64,000 nt of DNA from Solibacillus silvestris (GCA_001586195.1 CP014609.1:3653501-3717500), one strand, 5' to 3'. Positions 42,818 to 53,494 are shown, counted from the stretch's first letter. Made by a program: numbers and translations. Notes: generated from the letters alone by a model not told the origin.

Positions 42818-43444
42818 ATGACACAAGCCTGTCCTCAAAATTATAGTGTACATTACGAACAGACGAGCGCTGTTTGGGAGCTGAGCGAAATCTTTTTAAA
42901 AACGATTCCGTTTGATCATGAAGAACTTATTTTTTGCTGTATCGGTACAGACCGATCTACAGGAGATGCATTAGGCCCTATTATCGGCAGCCAGCTGCAC
43001 CAAACTTTCTCATTTCCATTTCCGGTTGTTGGAACTTTGCAGGCACCACTTCATGCCCTCAATATTGTAGAGCGTTACGAGCAGTTGATTAATGAAAAAG
43101 AGCAACCTTTTATTATTGCCATTGATGCTTGTTTAGGTGAATCAAATGCGATTGGTTCTATTCTAATCCAACAGGGCCCTCTTTATCCCGGAAAGGCCGT
43201 GAAAAAAGAGTTGCCCCCTATCGGTAATATTTCTGTAAAAGGAATTGTTAACGTCGGAGGCTTTATGGAAGCTAAAGTATTACAAAATACGAGACTGCAT
43301 GTTACGTATTCTATGAGTGATAAAATTGTTCGAGCACTTGTTTTGGCATGGCAGCGTCACTTACTGAAACGGAAAAATAATCGCAACGAGTATCCCGACC
43401 ATCAAAATCGCTGGCAGCAAATTGGCTATACGGATTTTCGTTAA
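42818..43444 (+). CDS. yyaC: Spore-associated protease-like protein YyaC (DUF1256)
   Basis: A 208-residue protein with the DUF1256 motifs IGTDRSTGDALGPIIG, GTLQAPLHALN and AIDACLGE, related to the germination protease fold of Gpr. It starts at ATG 42818 after AAAGGAG. In B. subtilis it is a sporulation gene at the same locus. Its last 84 bases overlap, tail to tail, the end of the DUF554 gene on the other strand. Confidence 0.92.
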   Translation: MTQACPQNYSVHYEQTSAVWELSEIFLKTIPFDHEELIFCCIGTDRSTGDALGPIIGSQLHQTFSFPFPVVGTLQAPLHALNIVERYEQLINEKEQPFIIAIDACLGESNAIGSILIQQGPLYPGKAVKKELPPIGNISVKGIVNVGGFMEAKVLQNTRLHVTYSMSDKIVRALVLAWQRHLLKRKNNRNEYPDHQNRWQQIGYTDFR

Positions 43445-44068
43445 TCCGGCAATATTCAAACCGATTGCCATAATCATAATACCGCCCGTTGCTGTCATTT
43501 CTGTGATAAATAGATCCAGTGCTTCACTAGGAATATATGTACTAATAACACCTGCAAATAATGCAATCGAGCCTTGATATAAAAGTACAGGAATTGCTGA
43601 TAATATGACACCGATCCCTAAAGTTGAACTTAATATAATGGACATAAATCCATCAATAATCCCTTTAGTGATGAGTATATTGTGATCGTTGCGCAAGCCA
43701 CTATCAAGAGCACCGAGAATTCCCATTGAACCAATAACAAAAATGAGCGTTGCAGTAACAAACCCCTCTGCAATCGTTCCTTTTTGTGCACGTTTTCCAA
43801 AAAGGGACTCAATCCATTGACCGAAGCGATTAAACTTTCCTTCAAGGTCGAGCCATTCACCGATGACCGCACCAATGATTAAACTGACTATAAGGAGAAT
43901 AAAATTCGTACTCTCCAGTCCCATTTGAATTCCTAATAGCGCAACAACTAACCCGATAATGGATAACACTGTCTGCTGCATGGATTCTGGAATATTTTTA
44001 AAAATACGGCCGACCAATGCACCAATTATGATAAATAATGCATTTAACAGAGAACCTAGTAATACCAT
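43361..44068 (-). CDS. DUF554 family membrane protein
   Basis: A 235-residue protein with about seven hydrophobic helices and the family pattern VLLGSLLNALFIIIGALVGR, GAVIGEWLDLEGK and FVIGSMGILGALDSGL. A transport role is presumed but not known. Its C-terminal 28 codons overlap yyaC on the opposite strand. Confidence 0.88.
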   Translation of the reverse strand: MVLLGSLLNALFIIIGALVGRIFKNIPESMQQTVLSIIGLVVALLGIQMGLESTNFILLIVSLIIGAVIGEWLDLEGKFNRFGQWIESLFGKRAQKGTIAEGFVTATLIFVIGSMGILGALDSGLRNDHNILITKGIIDGFMSIILSSTLGIGVILSAIPVLLYQGSIALFAGVISTYIPSEALDLFITEMTATGGIMIMAIGLNIAGLTKIRIANLLPAILMVGILVAIIFPFQ

Positions 44069-44222
44069 GAAATTTTCCTCTTTCTATTTGCTGTCCAACA
44101 AATTCAATTTTAACTCTTATTAACGGATAGTAATTTGACTGCCTCTGAAGAATCGAGGCAGAGGCAAGACTCCCTTTATGTATTAGGTAAGTATTAGTCT
44201 TTTTTATATTATAACTGTTCAT

Positions 44223-44253
44223 AAAAAAAGTGCTGAAACTTTTCGCTCAGCAC
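44223..44253 (-). terminator. Intrinsic terminator of soj-spo0J
   Basis: GTGCTGA pairs with TCAGCAC, followed by T7 on the minus strand. The stem begins five bases after the spo0J stop codon. Confidence 0.8.
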
Positions 44254-44257
44254 CTTT

Positions 44258-45103
44258 TTATTGTTGTTCCATATTTAATATTTCCAAAATGCGATGCAAA
44301 TCATCATCTGAATAAAACTCGATTTCAATTTTACCTTTGTTCTTAGCTTTTTTGATTTGTACTTGTGTTCCAAAATAGTCGCGTAGTTGAGATTCTGTTG
44401 CCTGGGTATGAATATCCTTTTTTGTAGGCTTTGTTTCACGTGAAACAGCTTCATTTAAATCTTGAATATACTTTTCCAACTGACGGACATTAAGGTGGTC
44501 TTTTATAACTTTATGAGCCACTTCAGGTATGCGTCGTTTATTTTTTAAACCAAGCAATGCTCGCCCATGCCCCATTGTAAGCTTTCCTTCGTTGACAAGG
44601 TCCCGAATATCTTCCGGTAACTGCAACAGACGAATTAAGTTGGCAATATGTGGACGACTTTTTCCTAATCGTTTCGCTAAATCATCTTGTGTAAAATTCA
44701 GTTTCACAATTAAACTGTTGTACGCTTCTGCTTCTTCAATTGGTGTTAAATCTTCGCGTTGCAAGTTTTCCAAAATAGCAACTTCCATCATTTGCTGCTC
44801 GTTAAAATCTTTTACAATGACAGGGACTTCTGTCAAACCTGCACTAACCGCTGCACGATAACGGCGTTCACCTGCTACAATTTCATATTTCCTTCCGTTT
44901 TTACGGACGACAATCGGTTGAATAATACCATGTTCATGAATGGAGCTAGCTAATTCTTCGATTGCAGTCTCATCAAAAATTTTACGTGGCTGAAATGGGT
45001 TTGCTAAAATTTTCCCGACTGCAATTTGCTGTACCTGGTCTTCTTTATGTACGGCCTCTTCACGAAAAAGCGCATCAATCCCTTTACCTAAACCTTTAAC
45101 CAT
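44258..45103 (-). CDS. parB: Chromosome-partitioning protein Spo0J (ParB)
   Basis: A 281-residue ParB. The N-terminal CTPase region has GKGIDALF, the arginine-rich GERRYRAA motif and ENLQREDLTPIEEA; a helix-turn-helix (TQDDLAKRLGKSRPHIANL) and a C-terminal dimer domain follow. It loads onto parS as a CTP-gated clamp and recruits SMC. It overlaps soj by eight bases and carries a perfect parS inside its own gene. Confidence 0.98.
   Translation of the reverse strand: MVKGLGKGIDALFREEAVHKEDQVQQIAVGKILANPFQPRKIFDETAIEELASSIHEHGIIQPIVVRKNGRKYEIVAGERRYRAAVSAGLTEVPVIVKDFNEQQMMEVAILENLQREDLTPIEEAEAYNSLIVKLNFTQDDLAKRLGKSRPHIANLIRLLQLPEDIRDLVNEGKLTMGHGRALLGLKNKRRIPEVAHKVIKDHLNVRQLEKYIQDLNEAVSRETKPTKKDIHTQATESQLRDYFGTQVQIKKAKNKGKIEIEFYSDDDLHRILEILNMEQQ
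44432..44447. promoter_or_regulatory. parS site within spo0J
   Basis: TGTTTCACGTGAAACA is a perfect 16-bp palindrome identical to the canonical Bacillus parS. B. subtilis also has a parS inside spo0J. Confidence 0.97.
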
Positions 45104-45857
45104 TTTTAATCACTTCCCTTGCAAACTCTAAATAAATTTCTGCCCCGCGTGATTTTGAATCATATAAAATTACCGGTTTCCCATGACTCGGTGCCTCACT
45201 TAACCGCACATTACGCGGAATAATCGAGCGATATACTTTATCCTGGAAATAGCGCTTTACTTCGTCAATAACTTGAAGCCCTAAATTCGTACGGGCATCC
45301 AGCATTGTGAGTAGCACTCCATCAATCATTAACTCCTTGTTCAAATGCTTTTGGACAAGGCGGACGGTGGAAAGCAACTGACTCAGCCCTTCTAATGCAT
45401 AATATTCACATTGTACCGGGATAATCAGTGCATCGGAGGCAGTCAGCGCATTAATAGTTAATAAGCCAAGTGATGGCGGACAATCAATAATAATGAAATC
45501 AAAGTTATTTTTAATCTCCTGTAATGACTTTTTCAGTCGAACTTCACGGGATATTGTGGAAACAAGCTCAATTTCAGCACCCGCCAATGAGATTGTAGCA
45601 GGGACAATATATAAGTTTTCTACATCTGTTTGTTGAATAACGCCTTTAATATCTTCATCATTAATTAATACATCGTATATACAGCTTTCCAAATCACCTT
45701 TTCGAACACCTAATCCGCTTGAAGCGTTACCTTGTGGGTCGATATCGATTATTAATACTTTCTTTCCTAAAAAAGCTAAACATGCACTTAAGTTAACAGA
45801 GGTTGTCGTTTTTCCAACGCCACCTTTTTGATTGGCTATCGCAATAATACGTCCCAA
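45096..45857 (-). CDS. parA: Chromosome-partitioning ATPase Soj (ParA)
   Basis: A 253-residue ParA ATPase with the deviant Walker A KGGVGKTTTSVN and the FIIIDCPPSLGLLTIN segment. The start is TTG 45857, giving MGRIIAIANQKGG and the same length as B. subtilis Soj; an upstream GTG at 45866 lies in the ribosome site. With Spo0J it controls origin segregation and, through DnaA, initiation. Confidence 0.97.
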   Translation of the reverse strand: MGRIIAIANQKGGVGKTTTSVNLSACLAFLGKKVLIIDIDPQGNASSGLGVRKGDLESCIYDVLINDEDIKGVIQQTDVENLYIVPATISLAGAEIELVSTISREVRLKKSLQEIKNNFDFIIIDCPPSLGLLTINALTASDALIIPVQCEYYALEGLSQLLSTVRLVQKHLNKELMIDGVLLTMLDARTNLGLQVIDEVKRYFQDKVYRSIIPRNVRLSEAPSHGKPVILYDSKSRGAEIYLEFAREVIKNG

Positions 45858-46033
45858 TATCCGCACCTGCTTTCATCACTTCAATTTAGGTATATTTTTA
45901 AAGTCTAAAAATCTTGGATGATTAAATCTTCCTTTTATAATACTGTTTCTTTTATCTTAACAAAAAATGTTAGAAAACGATGCTATGAAACTAAATTTAT
46001 TTTCAAAAAACTTGCTGCTTCTACTAATCTACT

Positions 46034-46073
46034 AAAAAAACTGCCTAGAAAGTCGTTATCTTTCGGGCAGTTC
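46034..46073 (-). terminator. Intrinsic terminator of noc
   Basis: AACTGCC-CGAAAG pairs with CTTTC-TAGGCAGTT, followed by T5 on the minus strand. Confidence 0.8.
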
Positions 46074-46079
46074 ACTAAT

Positions 46080-46964
46080 TTATTTTTTCTTCGGAATTTT
46101 TACAGTGATTTGGTAGTAATCATCTGTATCTTCTTCCTCCGTTTTAACATTAATTCCACTTTTCGTCACCATTGATAACGACTGCTTGATCGTATTAAGG
46201 GCAATACGTACATCTTTGCTAATCGCTTTTCTGCTTGGTTTACGTTTTTTTATCTCAGGCTCATCGGGATTTAGAATTTTTTGAATTTGTTCTTCAAGCT
46301 GTCTAACATTCCAATCAAACTCTTTTGTCGCTGCAATGAGCTGCATTTGTAATTGCTCATCTTTGATTACAATTAAAGCTCGGGCATGACGTTCCGAAAT
46401 TTCACGATTTAAAATAGCATCCTGAACAAATTGAGGCAACTTTAATAAACGCAATTTATTAGCAACTGTTGATTGTCCTTTACCAAGACGTTGTGCAAGC
46501 GCTTCTTGTGTAAGCTGATGCAATCCTAATAATTGTTGATAAGCAAGCGCTTCTTCAATTGCTGTTAATTCCTCACGTTGAAGGTTTTCAATAAGGGCAA
46601 TAGACGCCGTTTCTCGATCATTTAAATTACGTACAATAGCAGGTACTTCTGTCCATTGTAGGGATTTCATCGCTCGATAACGTCGCTCACCGGCAATTAT
46701 TTCATATTTATCCGCGTCATCATTTATTGGACGAATCACAATTGGTTGAATGACGCCGTGTGTATGAATCGTTCTTGCTAATTCTTCAATCTTCTCATCA
46801 TCAAAAACTGTACGTGGCTGATAACGGTTCGGAATGATTTTGTCTATTGGAATTTTAACTACTTCTTCTGAAGCCATCGAGATATTCTCTATTACTTCTA
46901 CTTCACTTTTTACTTCTGGCTCTTTGCTCCCGCCTCCGAAAAAACGTGAAAAAGTACTTTTCAT
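46080..46964 (-). CDS. noc: Nucleoid occlusion protein Noc
   Basis: A 294-residue ParB paralogue. The N-terminal amphipathic helix [11 protein letters not shown] (membrane targeting), the CTPase GERRYRAMK motif, the [14 protein letters not shown] helix, a helix-turn-helix ([20 protein letters not shown]) and a basic tail all match Noc. It binds NBS sites and blocks division over the nucleoid. It lies upstream of soj-spo0J but with its own terminator. Confidence 0.96.
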   Translation of the reverse strand: MKSTFSRFFGGGSKEPEVKSEVEVIENISMASEEVVKIPIDKIIPNRYQPRTVFDDEKIEELARTIHTHGVIQPIVIRPINDDADKYEIIAGERRYRAMKSLQWTEVPAIVRNLNDRETASIALIENLQREELTAIEEALAYQQLLGLHQLTQEALAQRLGKGQSTVANKLRLLKLPQFVQDAILNREISERHARALIVIKDEQLQMQLIAATKEFDWNVRQLEEQIQKILNPDEPEIKKRKPSRKAISKDVRIALNTIKQSLSMVTKSGINVKTEEEDTDDYYQITVKIPKKK

Positions 46965-47213
46965 CCGTGTGGCACCACCTTTAGGAAACTGTCTACCTCA
47001 TATACAATATTATTTCTGATTCAATCAAAAATGTACAGTGTTCAATGAATAGTAATTTAGGTGATAGACTGAATTCGCCTAAAATAGGACAAAATAGTGT
47101 CTATACCCATTTGTATTTCAAAATAAACTTATATTTTTCTATCCACTAAAAAAACATAAATATAAATATATATGCAGCAAAAGACGGATATATTTCAAAT
47201 TTCGTAAATTTAT
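46965..47213. other. Intergenic region between rsmG and noc
   Basis: About 250 bases of AT-rich sequence with no ORF, strong hairpin or recognised operator. It probably contains the noc promoter, but no clear hexamers were picked out. Confidence 0.5.
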
Positions 47214-47930
47214 TTATTTAATTGGTGTTTTATTCGGAACACCTGGTTTACGCGGATATTTTTTCGGTGTCGATTTTACTTTATCAAATACATAAAGTGA
47301 ACGTTCGCTTTCCTCAACCGGTAAATGGAATGCAAACTCCTCTATTAATTTTCCGCCTAACGTAGAAATGGCTTTTGTCGCATCTTTTAATTCCTCTGCA
47401 CCTGCTGCAGCTTTTAATGCAACAAAATAACCGCCTTCTTTTGCTAAAGGAATACATAACTCTGATAAAACAGAAAGACGTGCTACCGCGCGGGCTGTTA
47501 CAACATCAAACTTTTCACGATATGCTGTATTTTGACCGAACTCTTCAGCACGGGCATGAACAAATGTCATATGATCCAAGTTTAACTCATTTGTTAAATG
47601 ATTTAAAAATGTAATTCGTTTGTTAAGTGAATCGACAATCGTAATTTGTAAGTGAGGGAAGCAAATTTTAATCGGAATACTTGGGAAGCCTGCACCTGCA
47701 CCAACGTCGCATACCGTTGTCACCTTTGTAAAATCAAAATAAAAAGACGCACTGATTGAATCATAGAAGTGCTTTAAATAAACACCTTCCAAATCCGTAA
47801 TCGCCGTTAAATTCATTTTTTCATTCCACTCAACCAATAGCTCAAAATATTTTTTAAACTGCGCAATCTGGTGTTCTGATAGCTCAATACCCTTTTCCTT
47901 CAATGCCTCGATAAACTGCTTTTCGTTCAT
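47214..47930 (-). CDS. rsmG: 16S rRNA guanine-527 N7-methyltransferase RsmG
   Basis: A 238-residue class I methyltransferase. Motifs include the SAM-binding [17 protein letters not shown], the [11 protein letters not shown] segment and [10 protein letters not shown]. It methylates G527 of 16S rRNA. The start is ATG 47930, nine bases after GGAGG; a longer frame is open to 47984 without a site and crosses a hairpin. It follows mnmG. Confidence 0.97.
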   Translation of the reverse strand: MNEKQFIEALKEKGIELSEHQIAQFKKYFELLVEWNEKMNLTAITDLEGVYLKHFYDSISASFYFDFTKVTTVCDVGAGAGFPSIPIKICFPHLQITIVDSLNKRITFLNHLTNELNLDHMTFVHARAEEFGQNTAYREKFDVVTARAVARLSVLSELCIPLAKEGGYFVALKAAAGAEELKDATKAISTLGGKLIEEFAFHLPVEESERSLYVFDKVKSTPKKYPRKPGVPNKTPIK

Positions 47931-47955
47931 AAAATGATTCCTCCATATTAAAGAA

Positions 47956-47983
47956 TGAGCGTCTTTCTGGTTAAAGACGCTCA
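47956..47983 (-). promoter_or_regulatory. Hairpin between mnmG and rsmG
   Basis: TGAGCGTCTTT pairs perfectly with AAAGACGCTCA around a six-base loop, starting seven bases after the mnmG stop. On the minus strand only a weak TTCTTTAAT tail follows, so it may be a partial terminator or a processing/stability element setting rsmG level. Confidence 0.55.
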
Positions 47984-47989
47984 CATCAT

Positions 47990-49885
47990 TCAGTTCGTAG
48001 TTACTTTTGCAATTTTACCTTGCTCAATATAGACAAGTAAAATTGAAACATCTGCAGGGTTAACACCTGAAATACGCGATGCTTGAGCAATAGAAAGCGG
48101 CTGAACACTTTTCAGTTTCATACGTGCTTCTGTTGCTAAGCTTGGAATGGCATCATAGTCGATATTTTCAGGGATTTTCTTATCCTCAAGCTTCTTCATT
48201 TTCTCTACTTGCTGAAGCGCTTTTTGAATATACCCTTCATATTTTAATTGAATTTCAATTTGCTCTTTTACATCATCCGAAAGTTCGATTTCCGATGGAG
48301 TAAGGGAAGCAACTAAATCATACGTCATTTCTGTTCGTTTTAAAAGGTCTGCTCCGCGGATACCATCTTTTAGCTCCGCGCCGCCAGCATTACGGATTAC
48401 TTCCTGCGTTGTCGCATTTGGTTTAATAATAATTTCACGCAGACGGGCAACTTCCTGCTCAATCTGTGCTTTTTTATGCTGGAATTTCACATAACGCTCT
48501 TCCGGAATCATCCCTGCTTTATAACCGATTTCCGTTAAACGTAAATCTGCATTGTCATGACGTAACAGAAGGCGGTACTCTGCACGAGATGTTAATAAAC
48601 GGTAAGGCTCATTTGTACCTTTTGTAACTAGATCGTCGATTAATACACCGATATAAGCATCTGAACGGTCTAAAATGATTTCTTCACGGCCTAAAACTTT
48701 TGCTGCTGCATTCATCCCGGCCATTAAACCTTGGCCTGCTGCTTCTTCATAACCTGAAGTACCATTAATTTGACCTGCTGTATAAAGACCTTGAATTTTT
48801 TTCGTTTCTAATGTTGGCCATAATTGTGTAGGAATGACTGAATCATACTCAATGGCATAGCCAGCACGCATCATTTCCGCATTTTCCAACCCTGGAATAG
48901 AAGCAATTAATTTCTTTTGAACATGCTCAGGTAAGCTTGTCGATAAACCTTGGACATATACTTCACGTGTATTGCGTCCTTCTGGCTCAAGGAAAATCTG
49001 GTGACGCGGCTTATCGTTAAAGCGTGTTACTTTATCTTCAATGGATGGGCAGTAACGTGGACCTGTCCCTTTAATCATCCCTGAAAACATTGGGGATAGG
49101 TGCAGATTTTCCTCAATTGTACGATGTGTTTCTTCTGTTGTATAAGTTAACCAGCAAGGTAGCTGATCCATAATATATTCTGTTGTTTCAAAACTGAATG
49201 CACGGGGTACATCATCACCAGGTTGAATTTCCGTTTTAGAATAATCAATTGTACGGTTGTTTACACGTGGTGGTGTCCCTGTTTTAAATCGGATTAAGTC
49301 GAATCCTAATTCTTTTAAGTTATCCGCTAATTTGATTGATGGCTGCTGGTTGTTTGGACCTGAAGAATATTTCAGATTTCCTAAAATAATTTCCCCACGT
49401 AAAAACGTACCTGTAGTAATGATGACAGCCGGTGCACGGTAAATTGCTCCAACTTGTGTAATAACACCTTTTACTTCGCCATCCTCTACAATTAGTTCAT
49501 CGACCATTGCCTGATGAATTTGAAGGTTTTCTTCTTCTTCCAAAACCCGTTTCATTTCATGCTGATACTGGAATTTATCCGCTTGTGCACGTAAAGCACG
49601 TACTGCTGGACCTTTCCCGGTATTTAACATGCGCATTTGAATATGTGTTTTATCGATAATGCGTCCCATTAAACCGCCAAGTGCATCAATTTCGCGAACA
49701 ACGATTCCTTTTGCAGGTCCGCCGACTGATGGATTACAAGGCATAAACGCAATCATATCTAAGTTAATTGTAAGCATGAGTGTTTTAGCACCCATTTTCG
49801 CAGCTGCATAGGCAGATTCCACACCTGCATGTCCTGCACCAACAACGATTACGTCAAAATTACCTGCTTCGTATTGTATTGACAT
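47990..49885 (-). CDS. mnmG: tRNA uridine-5-carboxymethylaminomethyl enzyme MnmG (GidA)
   Basis: A 631-residue FAD protein of standard length: [16 protein letters not shown] dinucleotide fold, [11 protein letters not shown], the second NAD-related region and the helical C-terminus with [29 protein letters not shown]. With MnmE it modifies U34 of certain tRNAs. It lies 27 bases after mnmE. Confidence 0.98.
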   Translation of the reverse strand: MSIQYEAGNFDVIVVGAGHAGVESAYAAAKMGAKTLMLTINLDMIAFMPCNPSVGGPAKGIVVREIDALGGLMGRIIDKTHIQMRMLNTGKGPAVRALRAQADKFQYQHEMKRVLEEEENLQIHQAMVDELIVEDGEVKGVITQVGAIYRAPAVIITTGTFLRGEIILGNLKYSSGPNNQQPSIKLADNLKELGFDLIRFKTGTPPRVNNRTIDYSKTEIQPGDDVPRAFSFETTEYIMDQLPCWLTYTTEETHRTIEENLHLSPMFSGMIKGTGPRYCPSIEDKVTRFNDKPRHQIFLEPEGRNTREVYVQGLSTSLPEHVQKKLIASIPGLENAEMMRAGYAIEYDSVIPTQLWPTLETKKIQGLYTAGQINGTSGYEEAAGQGLMAGMNAAAKVLGREEIILDRSDAYIGVLIDDLVTKGTNEPYRLLTSRAEYRLLLRHDNADLRLTEIGYKAGMIPEERYVKFQHKKAQIEQEVARLREIIIKPNATTQEVIRNAGGAELKDGIRGADLLKRTEMTYDLVASLTPSEIELSDDVKEQIEIQLKYEGYIQKALQQVEKMKKLEDKKIPENIDYDAIPSLATEARMKLKSVQPLSIAQASRISGVNPADVSILLVYIEQGKIAKVTTN

Positions 49886-49912
49886 GTTGTTCTTCCTCTC
49901 TTTTATTCCGAT

Positions 49913-51298
49913 TTATTTCCCTAAACAGAACTGCGAGAATAGCTGATTGATCAAGCTTTCCTGTACAGTATCTCCAATAATTTCACCAAGAATTTCCCAT
50001 GTACGTGTCACATCGATTTGAATCATATCGACAGGTACACCTGACTCAGCTGCAGCAAGCGCATCCTCAATCACCTGTTGAGCTTGATGCAATAGCGCAA
50101 TATGTCGCGCATTTGATACATATGTTAAATCATTCGCTTCTACTTGCCCTTCAAAGAACAATGCTGCAATCGCTTCTTCCAGCTCGATTACACCTTCTTC
50201 TTTCAATAACGAAGTCGTTACGACACGATGTTTTCCAGCCAATTCATGAACACGGTTTAAATCGATTTTGCGTTCGATATCTGTCTTGTTGACAACGACA
50301 ATATAATCCATCGCCTGAATCGTTTCAAAAAGGCGTTCATCTTCTTCTGTAAGCTCTTCTCCGTAATTTAATACAAGCAATATTAAATCGGCATCTTTTA
50401 GTGCCTCTCTCGAACGTTCAACTCCGATTCGTTCAACAATATCTTCTGTTTCCCGAATACCTGCTGTATCAACTAAACGTAAAGGAACTCCACGTACATT
50501 TACGTATTCTTCAATAATATCACGAGTTGTACCTGCAATGTCGGTTACAATCGCTTTATTTTCTTGAACTAAACTATTTAAAAGAGATGATTTACCTACG
50601 TTTGGACGTCCTAAAATAACGGTAGATAAACCTTCACGTAAAATTTTACCTTGGGATGATGTTTGAAGTAATTTAATAATTTCCTCTCGTACCCAACCGC
50701 ATTTTTCAAGAAGTACAGGAATCGTCATTTCTTCTACATCGTCATATTCAGGATAATCAATATTTACTTCCACTTGTGCCAACGTCTCTAATAATGCCTG
50801 GCGTAAAGATGTAATGAGACGAGAAAGCTTTCCATCCATCTGGCCAAGCGCAACGTTCATCGCGCGGTCAGTTTTCGCACGTATTAAATCCATTACCGCT
50901 TCTGCCTGTGATAAGTCGATACGGCCATTTAAAAATGCACGTTTCGTAAATTCCCCAGGCTCTGCTAAACGTGCACCGTAACGTAAGACAAGCTGTAATA
51001 CTCGGTTAACAGACACAATACCACCATGACAATTGATTTCGACAACATCTTCTCGCGTAAATGTTTTCGGTCCGCGCATTAAGCTCAACATAACTTCCTC
51101 TACCACTTCATCCGTTTTCGGGTCGATCAGATGTCCGTAATGGATCGTATGTGTCGCAACTTCCGTCAAACGCTTATGATTTGGTGATTTAAATATTTTA
51201 TCTGCAATCGCTACCGCCTCATCGCCGCTCAGACGAACAATCGCAATAGCTCCTTCTCCCATTGGAGTGGAAATCGCAGCAATCGTATCGAATTCCAT
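49913..51298 (-). CDS. mnmE: tRNA modification GTPase MnmE (TrmE)
   Basis: A 461-residue protein: N-terminal tetrahydrofolate-binding domain ([19 protein letters not shown]), a helical domain, an inserted G domain ([24 protein letters not shown]) and the invariant C-terminal FCLGK. It acts with MnmG as a K+-activated GTPase. First gene of mnmE-mnmG-rsmG. Confidence 0.98.
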   Translation of the reverse strand: MEFDTIAAISTPMGEGAIAIVRLSGDEAVAIADKIFKSPNHKRLTEVATHTIHYGHLIDPKTDEVVEEVMLSLMRGPKTFTREDVVEINCHGGIVSVNRVLQLVLRYGARLAEPGEFTKRAFLNGRIDLSQAEAVMDLIRAKTDRAMNVALGQMDGKLSRLITSLRQALLETLAQVEVNIDYPEYDDVEEMTIPVLLEKCGWVREEIIKLLQTSSQGKILREGLSTVILGRPNVGKSSLLNSLVQENKAIVTDIAGTTRDIIEEYVNVRGVPLRLVDTAGIRETEDIVERIGVERSREALKDADLILLVLNYGEELTEEDERLFETIQAMDYIVVVNKTDIERKIDLNRVHELAGKHRVVTTSLLKEEGVIELEEAIAALFFEGQVEANDLTYVSNARHIALLHQAQQVIEDALAAAESGVPVDMIQIDVTRTWEILGEIIGDTVQESLINQLFSQFCLGK

Positions 51299-51426
51299 TT
51301 ATATCCTCCTATTTCAGTGTTATCCACATGTGGATAAATCACATCCGTGCTATACTAACTAACAATTTAGACTAACATATTTTAATTAAAATCTAAAGTA
51401 ATGTAGATTTGGTTCCATCTTTCATT

Positions 51427-51457
51427 AAAAAAACGACCTATCCAAAAGAATAGGTCG
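51427..51457 (-). terminator. Intrinsic terminator after jag
   Basis: CGACCTAT pairs with ATAGGTCG, followed by T7 on the minus strand. It separates the rpmH-rnpA-yidC-jag group from mnmE. Confidence 0.85.
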
Positions 51458-51472
51458 AAAACTGTCTGTATA

Positions 51473-52237
51473 TTATTTTACTGGCTCTATGACTAAATAT
51501 CGATTTGGTTCGACACCTTCTGAGTGCGTTTCAATATCTATACGATTTGCCAGGGCATTATGAATAATTTTTCGTTCATAAGATGCCATCGGTTCAAATG
51601 ATACGGGTTTTCGTGTTCGAAGAGCCTTGTCCGCCATGCGTAATGCCAGCTGTTCAAGGGCAACTTGACGTCGCTCACGATAATCTTCCACATCCATTTG
51701 TAAAATCATAAACGATTTGGCTGTTTTATTAAGAATGAGCTGAGTTAAATGTTGAAGCGCATTTAATGTAAGACCACGCTTCCCAATTAATAATGCTGCT
51801 TTCTCGCTCGATAACTTAAATGAAACATGTTTACCATCTGTTTCATGGTCGATTGTTAAATCTGTAATTCCCATCCCTAAAGCAATATTCGTTAAATACT
51901 CTTTTGCTTCTTCAATAGGATCCACTTGTTGTTGTTCATGGTGAATTGGTTGATCTTCATTAGCTAAAACCGGCTCATTCTCGATTGTTTTCTCGACAAT
52001 TGGTTGTTCTTCCACATCAGGTGCAGAATCTGAAGTCGTCTCTTGATCCACTTGCTGCTGAACAATTTCCTTTACAGTTACACGAACTTCAGCATTTCGT
52101 GCTCCAAAACCTAAAAATCCTTTTTTACCCTCTTGTAAAACTTCCACATCAACTTGTTCACGAGTATGGCCAAGCTTTTGTAACGCTAATGAGATCGCTT
52201 CTTCTACTGTTGCGCCTATTTGCGTAGTTTGTTTCAC
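51473..52237 (-). CDS. khpB: RNA-binding protein Jag (KhpB/EloR)
   Basis: A 254-residue protein: Jag-N domain (about 1-50, GATVEEAISLALQKLG and KKGFLGFG), an acidic variable linker (55-115), a KH domain (about 120-190, LIGKRGLTLNALQ) and an R3H domain (RKIIHNAL). It starts at GTG 52237, directly abutting the yidC stop. It is linked to elongation control with YidC and wall synthesis. Confidence 0.96.
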   Translation of the reverse strand: MKQTTQIGATVEEAISLALQKLGHTREQVDVEVLQEGKKGFLGFGARNAEVRVTVKEIVQQQVDQETTSDSAPDVEEQPIVEKTIENEPVLANEDQPIHHEQQQVDPIEEAKEYLTNIALGMGITDLTIDHETDGKHVSFKLSSEKAALLIGKRGLTLNALQHLTQLILNKTAKSFMILQMDVEDYRERRQVALEQLALRMADKALRTRKPVSFEPMASYERKIIHNALANRIDIETHSEGVEPNRYLVIEPVK

Positions 52238-53020
52238 TTATTTCGCTCCTTTTGCATCGGTAGCATCCGGTTTATTTTTATTCCAAGGTTTGTAAATAAC
52301 AAGGTTTTGTAATACAGATACAAAGTTTCCAACTACCCAATATAATGATAAAGCGGCAGGTAAAATAATACCGAAACCAACAATCATTAATGGCATGATG
52401 TACATCATAATTTTCATTTGCGGATTATCTACAGCTGGACCAGTCATTAATACAACATACTGGATCAGACCTGCGATTACAGCAAATACAATACTTGGCT
52501 CCGCTAATGGAACCGCTAAAAATGTCCCTAGTTCAAATGCATCCGGTGTTGCATTCATACGGCTAATTGCATGATAGAAACCGATTAAGATCGGCATTTG
52601 AATAAGAATCGGTAAACATCCAGCTAATGGGTTAACACCTGAAGTCTGCATTAACTGCATCATTTCCTGCTGGTATTTTTGCTGAGTTGCCGCGTCTTTT
52701 GAGCTGTATTTTGCTTGCAGCTCTTTTAACTTCGGTTGCATTTCCTGCATTTTCTTAGAACTTTTTACTTGTTTAATAGTTAAAGGCAGAATGATTAGAC
52801 GAATAATAACAGTTACGATAATAATTGCAAATGCATAATTCGCGGCATTACCTTCAAACATATCAGCAAAAAGCTTGATAAATGATACTAATGGCCAAAC
52901 AATATATTCATTCCAAAAGCCATTACTTTCAGATGAAATTGGTTGGTCAAATTCTGTACAGCCTGATAGCAGTAATACTACTGAAACAAGTGACAGCATT
53001 ATCCATAGATTTTTCTTCAA
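52238..53020 (-). CDS. yidC: Membrane protein insertase YidC (SpoIIIJ type)
   Basis: A 260-residue Oxa1/YidC protein with a lipoprotein signal (lipobox LLSGC) and about five helices; the groove arginine lies in the VTVIIRLIILPLTIKQ helix. It starts at TTG 53020 after AGGAGGAAGAAGG; an extra ten upstream codons include the ribosome site. It inserts proteins into the membrane and is needed in spores of related species. Confidence 0.97.
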   Translation of the reverse strand: MKKNLWIMLSLVSVVLLLSGCTEFDQPISSESNGFWNEYIVWPLVSFIKLFADMFEGNAANYAFAIIIVTVIIRLIILPLTIKQVKSSKKMQEMQPKLKELQAKYSSKDAATQQKYQQEMMQLMQTSGVNPLAGCLPILIQMPILIGFYHAISRMNATPDAFELGTFLAVPLAEPSIVFAVIAGLIQYVVLMTGPAVDNPQMKIMMYIMPLMIVGFGIILPAALSLYWVVGNFVSVLQNLVIYKPWNKNKPDATDAKGAK

Positions 53021-53152
53021 CCTTCTTCCTCCTAAAGCAAACCTATTCAATTTTTATGACAATATTTTACCATGTACGGACGTTCGTACACTACTAATTG
53101 TTCTGTATATTCAAAGTTTCAAGTAATGAATGATAAACAATTAATTATGGAA

Positions 53153-53494
53153 CTATCCTTTATATACTCTTGCAACCTTTAAAACATGCTGCAAGCTTTT
53201 TTTTGTTTCGTGAAAATCCAGTGTGGCCGCCTGCGTTCTGGCGATAATAACATAATCCATATCTTGTTTTACTTCATCTTTTAATTCCAGAAAAGCTTGG
53301 CGAATATAGCGTTTCACTTGAACCCGAGTGACCGCATTTCCTACTTTTTTGCTCACTGATAAGCCAATACGAAACGCCTGTTGTTCTTCCTTCTTCAAGC
53401 AATATACAACAAATTGGCGATTCGCAAACGACTTACCTTTTTTAAACACCTTTTGAAAATCTTCATTTTTCTTTATACGTTGGCGTTTATTCAT
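53153..53494 (-). CDS. rnpA: Ribonuclease P protein component
   Basis: A 113-residue RNase P protein of normal length with [15 protein letters not shown] and [14 protein letters not shown]. The usually near-invariant RNxxKR signature reads RVQVKR here: the 'RNR' core is changed to RVQ. The rest, including IRQAF and YVIIAR, is standard. It helps the RNase P RNA mature tRNA 5' ends. It follows rpmH. Confidence 0.96.
   Translation of the reverse strand: MNKRQRIKKNEDFQKVFKKGKSFANRQFVVYCLKKEEQQAFRIGLSVSKKVGNAVTRVQVKRYIRQAFLELKDEVKQDMDYVIIARTQAATLDFHETKKSLQHVLKVARVYKG

Noticed and set aside
49401..49650. Mobile element or inserted foreign DNA in the origin region
   Set aside because: Gene order, spacing and codon style are continuous with standard Bacillales synteny; no inverted terminal repeats, target duplications or transposase were seen.
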